This document shows positions 7,517 through 16,820 of a stretch of DNA of 28,899 nucleotides, piece by piece. Both the position numbers and the translations under genes were made by a program. The notes beneath the pieces are model-generated. The model did not search any database. It saw only the letters and a program-made list of their open reading frames with translations, and was not told where the DNA came from. Numbering within the stretch: the first letter of the stretch is position 1; every line of letters begins with the position of its first letter. The stretch comes from an uncultured Bacilli bacterium (GTDB lineage Bacteria > Bacillota_I > Bacilli_A > RF39 > UBA660). The stretch lies in the NCBI GenBank assembly GCA_944363805.1, contig CALVVH010000010.1, positions 1 to 28,899 of the forward strand, read 5' to 3'.

Positions 7517-8542
7517 TCAAACTCCTACCATTACTACATAATAATTGTCTAAATCTTTTAAAACCTTTTGTTCTTCCATATCCATTATAACATATCGCAT
7601 ATTATCACCATCAGCAAGTTCCGCATATAAAATAGTATCATTTATAACCATCGTCGCACTTACTTCTTCTTTACCAATATTGTATACCGTATTTAAATTA
7701 CTCATAATATTTAACGAATACTTCTTTAATGCATTATCGCCATTTGCATCAGTTACTTGATATATTATATAACTATCTTGTAATGTAACAAAAGAAAATT
7801 CTGGATCAGTTACTAATATTGCTTCACTGACATTAGTATTAAGTCCTTTATCTATCTCATAAGCATAAATACTTAAACCATTGACAAAAACTAAATAATC
7901 CTGATTAGCTACCAAAAGTTGCATATTATTGCTTTGATCAGGAATCATTACTAAGCTTTCTACCCCTTCATCCAGATCATACATATATATCCCATTATTT
8001 AGTTCATAAAATATCAAATTATTACTAAGTAGTATTATATCATCCGCTAATTCCTCACTTATCAAAGTTCTTTCACAATTACTCTTAGCACAATATTCTA
8101 ATCTTTCTCCATTATAAAATATATAATAATCCGGACTAATCCACACATCACTATCGTTACTATAAAAAGGATTTTGTTCATAGAAAAAATATGTTTTTTC
8201 TTGAGCATCATAATTAATTTGGTTAATTGCATCAGTATATAAAACTAAATGATTATCATAATAATACAAATTATTCATTGCATAAAAACTTCTAAGACCT
8301 AGTAAAGTTTCATTAAAATCTGCATCTAAGCCCATCAATTGATAATTACCATCTTCATCATATATAAATCCATAATAAAGATAATCAGAAACATAAGCAT
8401 CATCAGCAGTTTTGTCCTCATCGATTTCTGCTTTACTTTGCATAAACTTTGCTAGATTATACATAGCTATTACTACTATAACAATTGCTACAATTGCAAT
8501 CAATATTATAATCAATTTTTTTCTTTTTCCTGGTAACATCAT
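7517..8542 (-). CDS. Membrane-anchored extracytoplasmic protein of unknown function
   Basis: I do not recognise this family. The 341-aa product starts with a basic, then strongly hydrophobic anchor (KRKKLIIILIAIVAIVIVVIAMYNLA, residues about 6-32, read in parts) and continues as a soluble domain facing outward. That domain consists of repeated short beta strands with Tyr-, Asp- and Asn-rich turns (YLYYGFIYDEDGNYQLMG, YYYDNHLVLYTD, NNGIYMYDLDEG, NGLSIYAYEID), recurring roughly every 40 residues, like a beta-propeller of the DUF5050 sort. There are two Cys (YCAKSNC) near residue 150. It overlaps mutL by 4 bases (ATGA) and so is translationally coupled to it, although no functional link is evident. 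Confidence 0.75.
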   Translation of the reverse strand: MMLPGKRKKLIIILIAIVAIVIVVIAMYNLAKFMQSKAEIDEDKTADDAYVSDYLYYGFIYDEDGNYQLMGLDADFNETLLGLRSFYAMNNLYYYDNHLVLYTDAINQINYDAQEKTYFFYEQNPFYSNDSDVWISPDYYIFYNGERLEYCAKSNCERTLISEELADDIILLSNNLIFYELNNGIYMYDLDEGVESLVMIPDQSNNMQLLVANQDYLVFVNGLSIYAYEIDKGLNTNVSEAILVTDPEFSFVTLQDSYIIYQVTDANGDNALKKYSLNIMSNLNTVYNIGKEEVSATMVINDTILYAELADGDNMRYVIMDMEEQKVLKDLDNYYVVMVGV

Positions 8543-10275
8543 ATCACCCTTTTAAACATTTTTTCTAATTCATAATTAGTAAACTTCATTATCGATGGCC
8601 TTCCATGACAACAGTTATATGGATTATCGCATTTAACTAAATCATCGAGCAATTTTTCCATTTCTCCCATACTCAAGTGTTCATTAGCTTTAACACTCAT
8701 CTTACAAGAGACCATCTTGGCTAGACTATCCAAAAATCTATCTTTATTAAAATTATGGCGATTGGCAATAACTAAATCGACGATAGTTCGCAGATTATCT
8801 CCTTCAAAATTCTTCGTAAGCCAAGTTGGATGTCCTTTAATAACTATAGTGTTAATTCCAAATTCTTCAATTTTAAAACCTAAATCTTCCAAGACTTTTT
8901 TATTACTCGTAAATGCTTCATAATCACTCGCCGATAGTTCGATAGTCATCGGCACTAACAAATCAATATAACTGTTATCTTCATCTGCAAACTTTTTTTT
9001 AATAATTTCATAATTTACTCGCTCATGAGCGGCGTGTTGATCAAGTATAAACATCCCATCTTCATTTTCCGCGATAATATAAGTTCCATGCACTTGTCCA
9101 ACCGGATATAACTTCAATCTTTTGAAAGTTTCATTTTTGATAACGACATCTTCATCAGCTTGTTTGCTACCTAAATCCCATGAAGTTTGGACAACTTCTG
9201 TAACTTTTGTACCACTATCATATACTTTAGGTTCAATAAAATCTTGTTTAACATCATTTAATGTATCATCAACTATAGCATTAGGAATCAAGAGATTATT
9301 ATATAAAGCTTCCTTGATTGTATCATATATAAGTTTAATAAGTTCTTCCATCTTACTCATTTTAATATCTTGTTTCGTCGGATGAATATTGACATCAACT
9401 AAAGTTGGATCAGTCACAATATTTATTACCACAATTGGATAAAATCCCTCATGTTTATATGTATAATACGCATCATTTATTGCTCTATTTATTTCATTAT
9501 TGCGTACAATTCGCCCATTGACAAATGTATTAAAATGATTTCTATTTTTCTTAAGTATCCCTGGCTTACCTACAAAACCCGTTACTTCAAAATCATCACT
9601 ACTAGCTTTTATCTCTAACATATTACTTGAAACATTAAGCCCATATACTTCATGAATTGTCTTAAGTAAATTACCACTACCACTAGTCTTTACTATACTA
9701 CGATCATTATTAGTAAGTAAAAAAGCAATATCCGGATGCGACAAACTAAGTTTTTCAATATATTGCACACAATTATTTAACTCAGTTGCTTCACTTTTCA
9801 AATATTTAAGACGGGCTGGCGTATTATAAAAAAGATTGCTTACCGTAATCTCTGTTCCCTTACGAGCTGTTGTTGGTCCCACTTCATCCATAACCCCACC
9901 TTTAATATGGACAAAAGTACCAACATCATTATTGCAAGTATTTAATTCGACTTCCGAAACACTAGCAATACTAGCTAAAGCTTCACCTCTAAAACCTAGA
10001 GTTTCAATAAAAAATAAATCATCATCTTTATAAATCTTACTCGTCGCATGTCTGGCAAAAGCTAAAACAGCATCTTCTTTATCCATGCCCACACCGTTAT
10101 CGATAATATTAATTTTACTAAGCCCGCCATCAGTCAAATTAATCTTTATATTTGTAGCTTTCGCATCGATAGCATTTTCCACTAACTCTTTAACTACAGA
10201 TGCACATTTTTCGACAACTTCTCCAGCAGCAATCTTGTTAGCCAAATTTTCACTCATTACTCTAATTTTGCTCAT
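8539..10275 (-). CDS. mutL: DNA mismatch repair protein MutL
   Basis: The 578-aa product has the GHKL ATPase domain at residues about 1-320: VENAIDAKATNI, DNGVGM, ETLGFRGEALASI and FVNGRIVRN. The C-terminal dimerisation domain carries the endonuclease motif DQHAAHERVNYE and the zinc-site motifs SCKMSVKANEHLS and CCHGRPSIMKF. It is therefore the nicking MutL type found in bacteria without MutH. It recruits to MutS-bound mismatches and nicks the new strand. GGAGGTG, inside the yqeH end, precedes the ATG, and the 4-base overlap couples the two genes. No mutS is next to it, unlike many Bacillota. Confidence 0.97.
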   Translation of the reverse strand: MSKIRVMSENLANKIAAGEVVEKCASVVKELVENAIDAKATNIKINLTDGGLSKINIIDNGVGMDKEDAVLAFARHATSKIYKDDDLFFIETLGFRGEALASIASVSEVELNTCNNDVGTFVHIKGGVMDEVGPTTARKGTEITVSNLFYNTPARLKYLKSEATELNNCVQYIEKLSLSHPDIAFLLTNNDRSIVKTSGSGNLLKTIHEVYGLNVSSNMLEIKASSDDFEVTGFVGKPGILKKNRNHFNTFVNGRIVRNNEINRAINDAYYTYKHEGFYPIVVINIVTDPTLVDVNIHPTKQDIKMSKMEELIKLIYDTIKEALYNNLLIPNAIVDDTLNDVKQDFIEPKVYDSGTKVTEVVQTSWDLGSKQADEDVVIKNETFKRLKLYPVGQVHGTYIIAENEDGMFILDQHAAHERVNYEIIKKKFADEDNSYIDLLVPMTIELSASDYEAFTSNKKVLEDLGFKIEEFGINTIVIKGHPTWLTKNFEGDNLRTIVDLVIANRHNFNKDRFLDSLAKMVSCKMSVKANEHLSMGEMEKLLDDLVKCDNPYNCCHGRPSIMKFTNYELEKMFKRVI

Positions 10276-11189
10276 ACTTCACCTCCAATTATTGAAGGCC
10301 GAACTTCCAAGTACTTACTAGCAATATTACAATATACTTTCGTTGCTTTCTTAATTTTAATAAAACCTAATCCCTTGATTATCAAATCACTTTCCGAAGG
10401 CACAGTTATAAAATATGCAACTTTTTCTCTTATCCTTCTTTTACTTATCCTTCTTTCATTAGCAATATAGATTGTTAAATTATTACTTACTTCACTAGCT
10501 AAATCTAAATCATCGATTTTTAAATAATACTTTTCTAACAATTGATATGTCCGAGGTTTAATTTCTTTTTTACTGACATCATCGACATAATTGTCATTGA
10601 TAAAACCTGGCACATCGATTACTTTCCTGTCCATTGCCTTGATTTCAATAAATTCTTGCGTCGTATTAATATTTTTACTAACGGTAATATTACTTCCAAA
10701 CAAAGCATTTATAAGACTACTCTTGCCGGCGTTAGTATATCCTGCGAATAAAACGGTAGAATTACTAGCGATTATATCTTCTATAATCCGAAAATTTTCC
10801 TTAGTCCTAGCACTAGTCAAAATTATATCTTCTTCTATATCGTATATATCGCAAATATTTTTAACTAATTTATCCTTTTTAATATTTTGAGGTATCAAAT
10901 CACTTTTAGTAACAACCAGTACTTTTAGTGTCTTTATTCTCTTATAAGTATCTATTACTTCCGAATACAAATTTAAAAAATCTGTCACAAAAAGTACGAA
11001 CCCTTTGGTAGCATTGATTTTCTTAAGCAACTCGCCATTATCTTGCTTTTTACCAAAAGACGTCAAAGTCCCATAGTGTTTCAATTTAAAACATCTTTGG
11101 CATAAATCGTTAGAAATTTTCGGAGTGTATCCTCTAGCATCTTTATCGCTATCTTGCAAGATACTACCACAACCTAAGCACTTCTTCAT
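10272..11189 (-). CDS. yqeH: Ribosome biogenesis GTPase YqeH
   Basis: The 305-aa product begins with a zinc finger (CLGCGSILQ...CQRCFKLKHYG). A circularly permuted GTPase follows: G4 TKSD at about residue 94, then the Walker A/G1 motif GYTNAGKSS at about 149-157 and G3 DVPGF further on. The C-terminal TRAP-like domain ends KYLEVRPSIIGGE. This is the YqeH layout, a factor in 30S subunit assembly. It comes after yqeG as in other Bacillota and overlaps mutL by 4 bases. At 305 aa it is somewhat shorter than the B. subtilis protein. Confidence 0.95.
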   Translation of the reverse strand: MKKCLGCGSILQDSDKDARGYTPKISNDLCQRCFKLKHYGTLTSFGKKQDNGELLKKINATKGFVLFVTDFLNLYSEVIDTYKRIKTLKVLVVTKSDLIPQNIKKDKLVKNICDIYDIEEDIILTSARTKENFRIIEDIIASNSTVLFAGYTNAGKSSLINALFGSNITVSKNINTTQEFIEIKAMDRKVIDVPGFINDNYVDDVSKKEIKPRTYQLLEKYYLKIDDLDLASEVSNNLTIYIANERRISKRRIREKVAYFITVPSESDLIIKGLGFIKIKKATKVYCNIASKYLEVRPSIIGGEV

Positions 11190-11206
11190 CCTTCTCTTCC
11201 TTTCTT

Positions 11207-11725
11207 TTAATCGTAATATTCCCCCATAACTAAAATTCTTTTCTTAGCCAATCTTTTCAATATAAACTTCTCAAAAAAACGATTAAACTTCGTAAAAACA
11301 GTTTCATATTTAGCCATTCTATTTACTAAAATACTTGTAAAACCCATGCGATTAGCTCCCAGAATATCAGTTAATATCTGATCTCCTACACAAGCCACCT
11401 CATCGACTTCAAACTTATACAACTCAATAATCTTCTTATATTTCTTCTTAAAAGGCTTTCTACTATTATAAGCACAATCGACATTCAATTTTTCTTTAAA
11501 TGGTCTAAGTCTATTTTTAGAATTATTCGATATAATAATTACTTTAAAATCACTTTCTAATCTAGCAAATAATTCTTTTACTTTTGTATCAGGTTCTATT
11601 GTTTTATAAGGAGCAATCGTATTATCTAAATCAAAAAGAAGACACTTAATACCATTTCTTTTTAACTTTTTATAATCGATTGTATAAATACTTTGCTGAT
11701 AGATATCTGGTATAAATAAATCCAT
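11207..11725 (-). CDS. yqeG: YqeG family HAD IIIA-type phosphatase
   Basis: The 172-aa product has the HAD motif I (CLLFDLDNTIAPY, residues about 29-41), motif II (VIIISNNS) and motif III/IV (RKPFKKKY...VACVGDQILTDILGANRMGF). These are characteristic of the YqeG family. The substrate is not known with certainty; homologues include mitochondrial PGP phosphatase GEP4. It opens the yqeG-yqeH-mutL-(unknown)-yceD-rpmF series, which appears to be one transcript. AAGGAGAAGAAGG precedes the ATG. A TATAAT hexamer at 11757-11762 (minus strand) could be its -10 box, with only a weak -35. Confidence 0.92.
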   Translation of the reverse strand: MDLFIPDIYQQSIYTIDYKKLKRNGIKCLLFDLDNTIAPYKTIEPDTKVKELFARLESDFKVIIISNNSKNRLRPFKEKLNVDCAYNSRKPFKKKYKKIIELYKFEVDEVACVGDQILTDILGANRMGFTSILVNRMAKYETVFTKFNRFFEKFILKRLAKKRILVMGEYYD

Positions 11726-11800
11726 CCTTCTTCTCCTTTCTTATTAACCTAATAAAATTATAAACTATTTACTTTATTTTTTAAAGTCTCTTTATTAGAA

Positions 11801-11840
11801 AAAATTAGAATAGTTCTTGCATATATACTATTCTAATTTT
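11801..11840 (-). terminator. Rho-independent terminator at the end of the fmt-rpe operon
   Basis: A 14-bp perfect stem (11801-11814 with 11827-11840) encloses a 12-nt loop. The minus-strand distal arm ends in a T-run. The rpe stop codon at 11833 lies within the stem. The stem is AT-rich but long. Confidence 0.7.
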
Positions 11841-12462
11841 CCTTACTTTTCAATAATTCAATTTGCTTTTGAAAGTCTTCACTCCTACAAATAAATGAAC
11901 CTACTACAACACCATCTGCTTTATTTACTTCTTCTATTGTAATATCATTTATTCCCCCATCAACATATATAGAAAAACCATATTTCTTTTTATACTCTAG
12001 CAAATTTGTTAATCTCTCTTTGGTGTTTTCTAAAAACTTTTGTCCCCCCTTACCGGGAACTACACTCATCAAAAGAACTCTTTTAACACTCCCAAAAGTA
12101 TTCTCCCATTTATTGATCTCTTCATCGGGATTGATAGCTATACCTGCTTTATCATTTAGTTTTTCTAAAGCCTCCATATAATTTGCCTCGCTATCCGGAT
12201 GAATATAGATACATTCCGGATTAAGTTTTTCTAACACTTCAAAATATTGTGAAGGATTTTCCACCATCAAGTGAATATCCAACTTTTTTTGGCATCCAGA
12301 AACCATTTTTTCAAAATCAGCAAGACAAAAATTGTTATTAGTAACGTATTTGCCATCCATCAAATCACAATGAATTCCGTCAGCTCCAACGCATTTATCT
12401 ATCAACTCGATAGTTTTTGCCTCATCATAAATACTATTTATATAACTTACTACTACTTTCAT
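11833..12462 (-). CDS. rpe: Ribulose-phosphate 3-epimerase (divergent)
   Basis: The 209-aa TIM-barrel enzyme interconverts ribulose-5-phosphate and xylulose-5-phosphate. Visible family motifs are GADGIHCDLMDGKYV (metal ligands His and Asp), LDIHLMVENP, LLMSVVPGKGGQKF (family: PGFGGQ) and IYVDGGIN (catalytic/metal Asp). The usual N-terminal SILSADF reads VVSYINS here, and the phosphate loop has PGKGGQ, so it is a diverged copy and a different sugar-phosphate substrate is possible (allulose-6-phosphate 3-epimerase is the nearest alternative). It overlaps rsgA by 29 bases; GGGAG lies a few bases before the ATG. rsgA-rpe adjacency is standard in Bacillota. The transcript ends at the overlapping terminator. 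Confidence 0.88.
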   Translation of the reverse strand: MKVVVSYINSIYDEAKTIELIDKCVGADGIHCDLMDGKYVTNNNFCLADFEKMVSGCQKKLDIHLMVENPSQYFEVLEKLNPECIYIHPDSEANYMEALEKLNDKAGIAINPDEEINKWENTFGSVKRVLLMSVVPGKGGQKFLENTKERLTNLLEYKKKYGFSIYVDGGINDITIEEVNKADGVVVGSFICRSEDFQKQIELLKSKEN

Positions 12463-13288
12463 AAATCTCCCTTAAAAACCTAACATAATTTTCATAACGT
12501 GAAGCTAATATCTTGCCATCTAAAAAAGCTTTTTTAACTCCACAATCTTGTTCATTATTGTGCGTACAATTTTTAAACTTGCAACTACATTTACTAAACT
12601 CCTTAAATGATTCTTGTAATTCGGAAACTGTAACATTTTGCAAGTCCAAAGCACTAAAACCAGGTGTATCAACCATAAATACTCGCCCGATTTTATAAAT
12701 TTCCGTATGTCTCGTTGTATGTACTCCTCTATTTAAGGCTTCACTTATTGGTTTAGTTTCCAAATGCAAATGCTTATCTAGTTTATTTAGCAAAGTTGAC
12801 TTTCCAGCCCCCGTTTGGCCAGTCAGCACCACTACCTTATCTTTTAAGGCTCTTTTGATAGCCCCCAGTTTAGTATTAAAAAAAACTTTTATTTTCAATT
12901 TTTCATAATATTTTTTTAACTCTTTAATTCTTTTAAGTTCTCTATTATCTAATAAATCTACTTTAGAAAAAATAATCACCGGTTCTATATTCTTAACCAT
13001 AACCATTACCAACAACTTATCTAACAAACTTAAAGACAAATCCGGTTTCTTGACACTTGTAATAATGAGTGCACAATCGACATTTGCTACCACTGGCCGT
13101 ACCAATTCATTTTTTCGGGGTAAGATTTTTTCAATAGTCAAATTTTTCTCATCAATTATAACTAAATCACCTACAACAGGGGAAAGTCCCATATTTTTGA
13201 ACTTTCCCCTCGCCATACAAATATACTTTTCTTTATCGACATCGACAGTATATTGATTACTAATTTGTTTAGTAATACGTCCTTGCAT
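12434..13288 (-). CDS. rsgA: Ribosome small-subunit-dependent GTPase A
   Basis: The 284-aa product has an N-terminal OB fold (GRITKQISNQYTVDV...CMARGKFKN) and a circularly permuted GTPase: ANVDCALIITSVKKPDLS, G4 SKVDLL, G1 LTGQTGAGKSTLLNKL, a switch TRHTEIY and G3 VDTPGFSAL. A zinc-binding end follows, with CSCKFKNCTH...DCGVKKA. RsgA checks late maturation of the 30S subunit. It starts one base inside the prkC stop (TAATG), with GGAG upstream. The prpC-prkC-rsgA-rpe order is conserved in Bacillota. Confidence 0.97.
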   Translation of the reverse strand: MQGRITKQISNQYTVDVDKEKYICMARGKFKNMGLSPVVGDLVIIDEKNLTIEKILPRKNELVRPVVANVDCALIITSVKKPDLSLSLLDKLLVMVMVKNIEPVIIFSKVDLLDNRELKRIKELKKYYEKLKIKVFFNTKLGAIKRALKDKVVVLTGQTGAGKSTLLNKLDKHLHLETKPISEALNRGVHTTRHTEIYKIGRVFMVDTPGFSALDLQNVTVSELQESFKEFSKCSCKFKNCTHNNEQDCGVKKAFLDGKILASRYENYVRFLREIYESSSKLYK

Positions 13289-15057
13289 TATTCTAAATCT
13301 CCACTATCATCCGGATTTTCTTCACTACCACTTACCGGTTCCCGAGCAACTGTAATCGTAAGCCGTGCTCCACTTACAACCGTTGAGCCAGCAGCTCTAC
13401 TTTGTCTTATTATTGTTCCTGGTTCATATTCTGTTGTATCTTCATATTCGATATTAAGAGTAATATTATAATCTTCTGCAAATTCTTCAACTTCTGCAAT
13501 TGTATATTCGTCTAATACAAAATCCGGATATTTATTATCAAGTTTTGGAATATAAAGGGTAATGGAATCTCCTTCTGACAACCGTGAACCAGCTTCAACA
13601 GATTGATCAATTATTACCCCTTCTTCATAATCGTTGATATCCGCATCATCAGGAATATCTTGACTTTCAATATAGACATTTAAATTTAAAGCTTCTAACC
13701 GTCCTTTTACTTCCGCATAATTTTCACCTGTGTAATCTTCGATTTCAATCGTAACATCTCCTAAAGAAATGTATAAAATTATTTCTGTTCCTTCTTTTCT
13801 AATTGAACCAGCTGCTGGACTTGTCTTTGTAACTAATCCTTCTTCAATTGTTTCACTAGACTCCTCTCTTTGTTCATCGCTTACTATAAATCCAGCATTC
13901 TGTAAAGCATCAATAGCTTCACTAACTGTATACCCTGAAACATCCGGGACTTCTTCTTGTCTCGATGAAGTAATATAAGGTATCAAAACAAATATTGTCG
14001 TAATTACTACAACTAACCCTACAAAAACACTAGCTAATATAATAATTATCTTATTTTGGGTTTTTGCTTCCCCCCTATTAACTTTCTTTGCTATAGCCTC
14101 ATCACTATCCTTACTTTCCTTTTTAACTTCTTTTTTCTCAGCTTTTTCTGTTTGTTTCACCGTCTTAAGAAGTTTGGTATCATCATAATCATGTTCCGGA
14201 TACTTAAACGTAATTTTAAGTTCATTTGCTCGCGATTCATCCAAACATGTTTTTAAATCTTCATGCATTTCTCTAGCATCAGCATATCTATTCTTTGGAT
14301 TCTTTGCTGTTGCCTTCAAGATAATATTTTCCACACTCTGTGGAATCTCTGGTATCTCATCTCTTATACTAGGCATTGGCTCTTTCAAGTGTTTAAGAGC
14401 AATCTCTACGGCATTATCTCCTTTAAAGGGAAGTTTTCCCGTAAGTAATTCATACATCAATATTCCAATCGAATATATATCACTTTGTAAAGTTGCTCCC
14501 TTACCACTAGCTTGTTCTGGTGGTAAATAATGGACACTTCCCATCACTGAATTAGTTTGCGTTAATTGTGTAGCATTCATCGCTACGGCAATTCCAAAAT
14601 CGGTAATTTTAATAAGTCCATTATCTAGTATGAGAATATTTTGAGGTTTTATGTCCCGATGAATAATATAAGAGTCATGGGCAACACTAAGTCCATTCGT
14701 TATCTGTAAAACTATATCGACTACTTCCGGAACAGTTAACTTACCTCGCTTTTTCAGTAAATTTTTTAAATGTTTACCTTCGACATATTCCATGACAATA
14801 TAGTACTCACCATTATCTTCCCCAACATCGTAAACTTCAACAATATTAGGATTCGATAAAGAACTTGCAGAAAGTGCTTCTCTTTGAAAACGTCTTACAA
14901 ACTTTTCATCAGTTGCCAAGTCTCCGCGCAAAACCTTGACCGCAACATTTCGATCCAAAATCGTGTCATACGCCAGATAGACATTAGCCATCCCACCTTC
15001 ACCAATCGATTTGATTATTTGGTATCGATCACTAATTTTTTGCCCCTTCATGATCAT
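13288..15057 (-). CDS. prkC: PASTA-domain Ser/Thr protein kinase
   Basis: The 589-aa product has a Hanks-type kinase domain at residues about 10-270: GEGGMANVYLA glycine loop, VAVKVL Lys, HRDIKPQNIL catalytic loop, ITDFGIA, and an activation segment ending SVMGSVHYLPPEQASG. A basic/acidic linker leads to one membrane segment (about 339-361, IIIILASVFVGLVVVITTIFVLIPYI read in part). Three extracellular PASTA repeats follow (PDVSGYTVSEAIDALQNAGF; DYTGENYAEVKGRLEALNLNV; a third ending SRAAGSTVVSGARLTITV). PASTA domains bind muropeptides, linking wall state to phosphorylation of cytoplasmic targets. It overlaps prpC by 4 bases. An in-frame second ATG lies two codons on (15051). Confidence 0.97.
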   Translation of the reverse strand: MIMKGQKISDRYQIIKSIGEGGMANVYLAYDTILDRNVAVKVLRGDLATDEKFVRRFQREALSASSLSNPNIVEVYDVGEDNGEYYIVMEYVEGKHLKNLLKKRGKLTVPEVVDIVLQITNGLSVAHDSYIIHRDIKPQNILILDNGLIKITDFGIAVAMNATQLTQTNSVMGSVHYLPPEQASGKGATLQSDIYSIGILMYELLTGKLPFKGDNAVEIALKHLKEPMPSIRDEIPEIPQSVENIILKATAKNPKNRYADAREMHEDLKTCLDESRANELKITFKYPEHDYDDTKLLKTVKQTEKAEKKEVKKESKDSDEAIAKKVNRGEAKTQNKIIIILASVFVGLVVVITTIFVLIPYITSSRQEEVPDVSGYTVSEAIDALQNAGFIVSDEQREESSETIEEGLVTKTSPAAGSIRKEGTEIILYISLGDVTIEIEDYTGENYAEVKGRLEALNLNVYIESQDIPDDADINDYEEGVIIDQSVEAGSRLSEGDSITLYIPKLDNKYPDFVLDEYTIAEVEEFAEDYNITLNIEYEDTTEYEPGTIIRQSRAAGSTVVSGARLTITVAREPVSGSEENPDDSGDLE

Positions 15058-15815
15058 GCTATATCACCACTTTCTCGAACTAAATAGGCAATAGATATGT
15101 TGTCCGTCCCCCCTCTTGCATTGCATTTTTTGATAAGTTTAATTACCTTTTCTTCTACACTTAAATTATTTTCTAATAATACTTTTTCAATCTGTTCATC
15201 ATTGAGTAACGAAGTTACCCCATCACTGCACAAAAATACTTCTGTTGACCCATTGTCGACATCAAAGATGTCTGGCTCAGCTTTTTCTGCAGCTCCCAAG
15301 GCTTTCATTAGCACATTTTTCTTTGGATGTGTCTTCGCCTGTTCTTCGGTTAAATCCCCTGCATCAACCAACAAATTTACTAACGTATGTGGTTTTGTTA
15401 CTCTATGTAATTTATTATTTTTCATAACATATCCCGAAGAATCTCCAATATTGGCAAAAATTAAAAATTCTTTCGTTACAATTGCCGCCACAACTGTCGT
15501 TCCTAATCCTTTCGAATTTTCATTCTTTTCCCCATAATCGAGAATCTCACTATTTATTTCACTGATGTTATCACTGAGCCAATTTACGGCATCAATTTTT
15601 GTTCCAATTGATGCACTTTCTGTAAATCTCTTACCAAAATGTGTAACTGTTAAGGCACTAGCAACTTCACCCTTTCGGTGTCCTCCCATTCCATCAGCTA
15701 CAACCATCAAGTATTCACCATTCATATTTTTCAGGATTGTTACACTATCTTCATTATGTTCTCTAACTCTTCCAGTATCTGTCAAATAAAAAGATTTCGT
15801 ATTAATCACTCTCAC
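15054..15815 (-). CDS. prpC: PP2C-type Ser/Thr phosphatase (Stp1/PrpC)
   Basis: The 253-aa product has the PPM motifs: DTGRVREHNEDSV (metal Asp), VVADGMGGHRKGEVAS, FANIGDSSGYVM, FLCSDGVTSLL and CNARGGTDNISIAYL. It removes phosphates placed by the neighbouring kinase. The first codon here is GTG at 15815; a second GTG two codons on is equally possible, as neither has a clear ribosome binding site, and the gene overlaps the end of rlmN by 14 bases. Confidence 0.96.
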   Translation of the reverse strand: MRVINTKSFYLTDTGRVREHNEDSVTILKNMNGEYLMVVADGMGGHRKGEVASALTVTHFGKRFTESASIGTKIDAVNWLSDNISEINSEILDYGEKNENSKGLGTTVVAAIVTKEFLIFANIGDSSGYVMKNNKLHRVTKPHTLVNLLVDAGDLTEEQAKTHPKKNVLMKALGAAEKAEPDIFDVDNGSTEVFLCSDGVTSLLNDEQIEKVLLENNLSVEEKVIKLIKKCNARGGTDNISIAYLVRESGDIA

Positions 15816-16818
15816 TTCTCAGCTGTCCACAAGCCGCTTTAATATTACCACCAAATTCCCTTCTAACAGTTACATTTATTCCTGCCTTAATTAAATAATC
15901 ATAAAACTTATTAATTCGTTCTTTACTACTTTTACTAAATTCTTGGGTATTGGTCTCATTATAAGGAATTAAATTGACATAGACATTCATTCCTTTTAAA
16001 AGCTTGGCTAGTGATTCTGCATCTTGCAAATTATCATTAACCATATTAAGCATAACATATTCAATGGTAACTCGTCTATTAGTTTTAGTAATATAGTCCT
16101 TAATTGCTGTAATTACAGTGTCAACATTATACACTTTGTTGACAGGCATTAACTTTCCCCGCACTGCATCGGTTGCTCCATGAAGGGATAACGCCAAATT
16201 GACTTGCAAATCGAGATTACTAAATTCTTGAATTTTCGGTACCAAGCCACAAGTCGAAACTGTAATATGCCGAGCTCCAATTGCTAGACCATGGGCATCA
16301 TTGATTATCTTAATAAACCTAATGACATTATCATAATTATCAAATGGTTCCCCAATTCCCATTACTACAACACTATCGATTCTCTTATTAATATATTCTT
16401 GAATTAATAATATTTGTTCAACAATTTCATAAGCCTCCAAATTGCGTACTTTCTTAAGTCTACCACTTTCGCAAAACTTACAGCCCATATTGCAACCAAC
16501 TTGACTAGAAACACAAACCGATAAGCCATAATTATGTTCCATCAAAACCGCTTCAACTGCTTCTCCATCTAAAAGCCTAAACAAAAACTTTTTGACATCT
16601 TCCCCCTCTAAAACTTTTTCAATACAAATAAAATCCGTACTAAAATCTTCTAACATACGAGCAGTAACATCTTTTTTGACATTCGAAAAATTTTCTATCT
16701 TATATTCTTTATGCCGATAGAGCCATTCCATTACTTGGGTAGCCCGATATTTCTTTTCTCCCAAATTACTAAAATAATTTTCTAACATTTCTCTTGTATA
16801 ACCAAAAATATTTTCCAT
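15802..16818 (-). CDS. rlmN: 23S rRNA (adenine2503-C2)-methyltransferase RlmN
   Basis: The product of about 338 aa has an N-terminal helical domain and a radical-SAM core with CNMGCKFCESG (the CxxxCxxC cluster). It also has SSQVGC, VVMGIGEPFDNYDNV, TVSTCGLVPKI and LALSLHGATDAVRGKLMPVN, and the C-terminal GGNIKAACGQL containing the methyl-carrying Cys. It methylates A2503 of 23S rRNA and A37 of some tRNAs. I prefer the ATG at 16818; a GTG at 16824 overlaps the upstream stop. In many Bacillota rsmB (sun) stands between fmt and rlmN; here other genes do. Confidence 0.96.
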   Translation of the reverse strand: MENIFGYTREMLENYFSNLGEKKYRATQVMEWLYRHKEYKIENFSNVKKDVTARMLEDFSTDFICIEKVLEGEDVKKFLFRLLDGEAVEAVLMEHNYGLSVCVSSQVGCNMGCKFCESGRLKKVRNLEAYEIVEQILLIQEYINKRIDSVVVMGIGEPFDNYDNVIRFIKIINDAHGLAIGARHITVSTCGLVPKIQEFSNLDLQVNLALSLHGATDAVRGKLMPVNKVYNVDTVITAIKDYITKTNRRVTIEYVMLNMVNDNLQDAESLAKLLKGMNVYVNLIPYNETNTQEFSKSSKERINKFYDYLIKAGINVTVRREFGGNIKAACGQLRSESD

Positions 16819-16820
16819 AA

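Noticed and set aside
8539..10275. MutL as a defence-type GHKL ATPase
   Set aside because: It has the complete MutL C-terminal endonuclease and zinc motifs and usual length, so it is the normal repair protein.
15097..15537. Plus-strand 146-aa open frame opposite prpC
   Set aside because: The minus frame has all PP2C motifs; the plus frame is a shadow.
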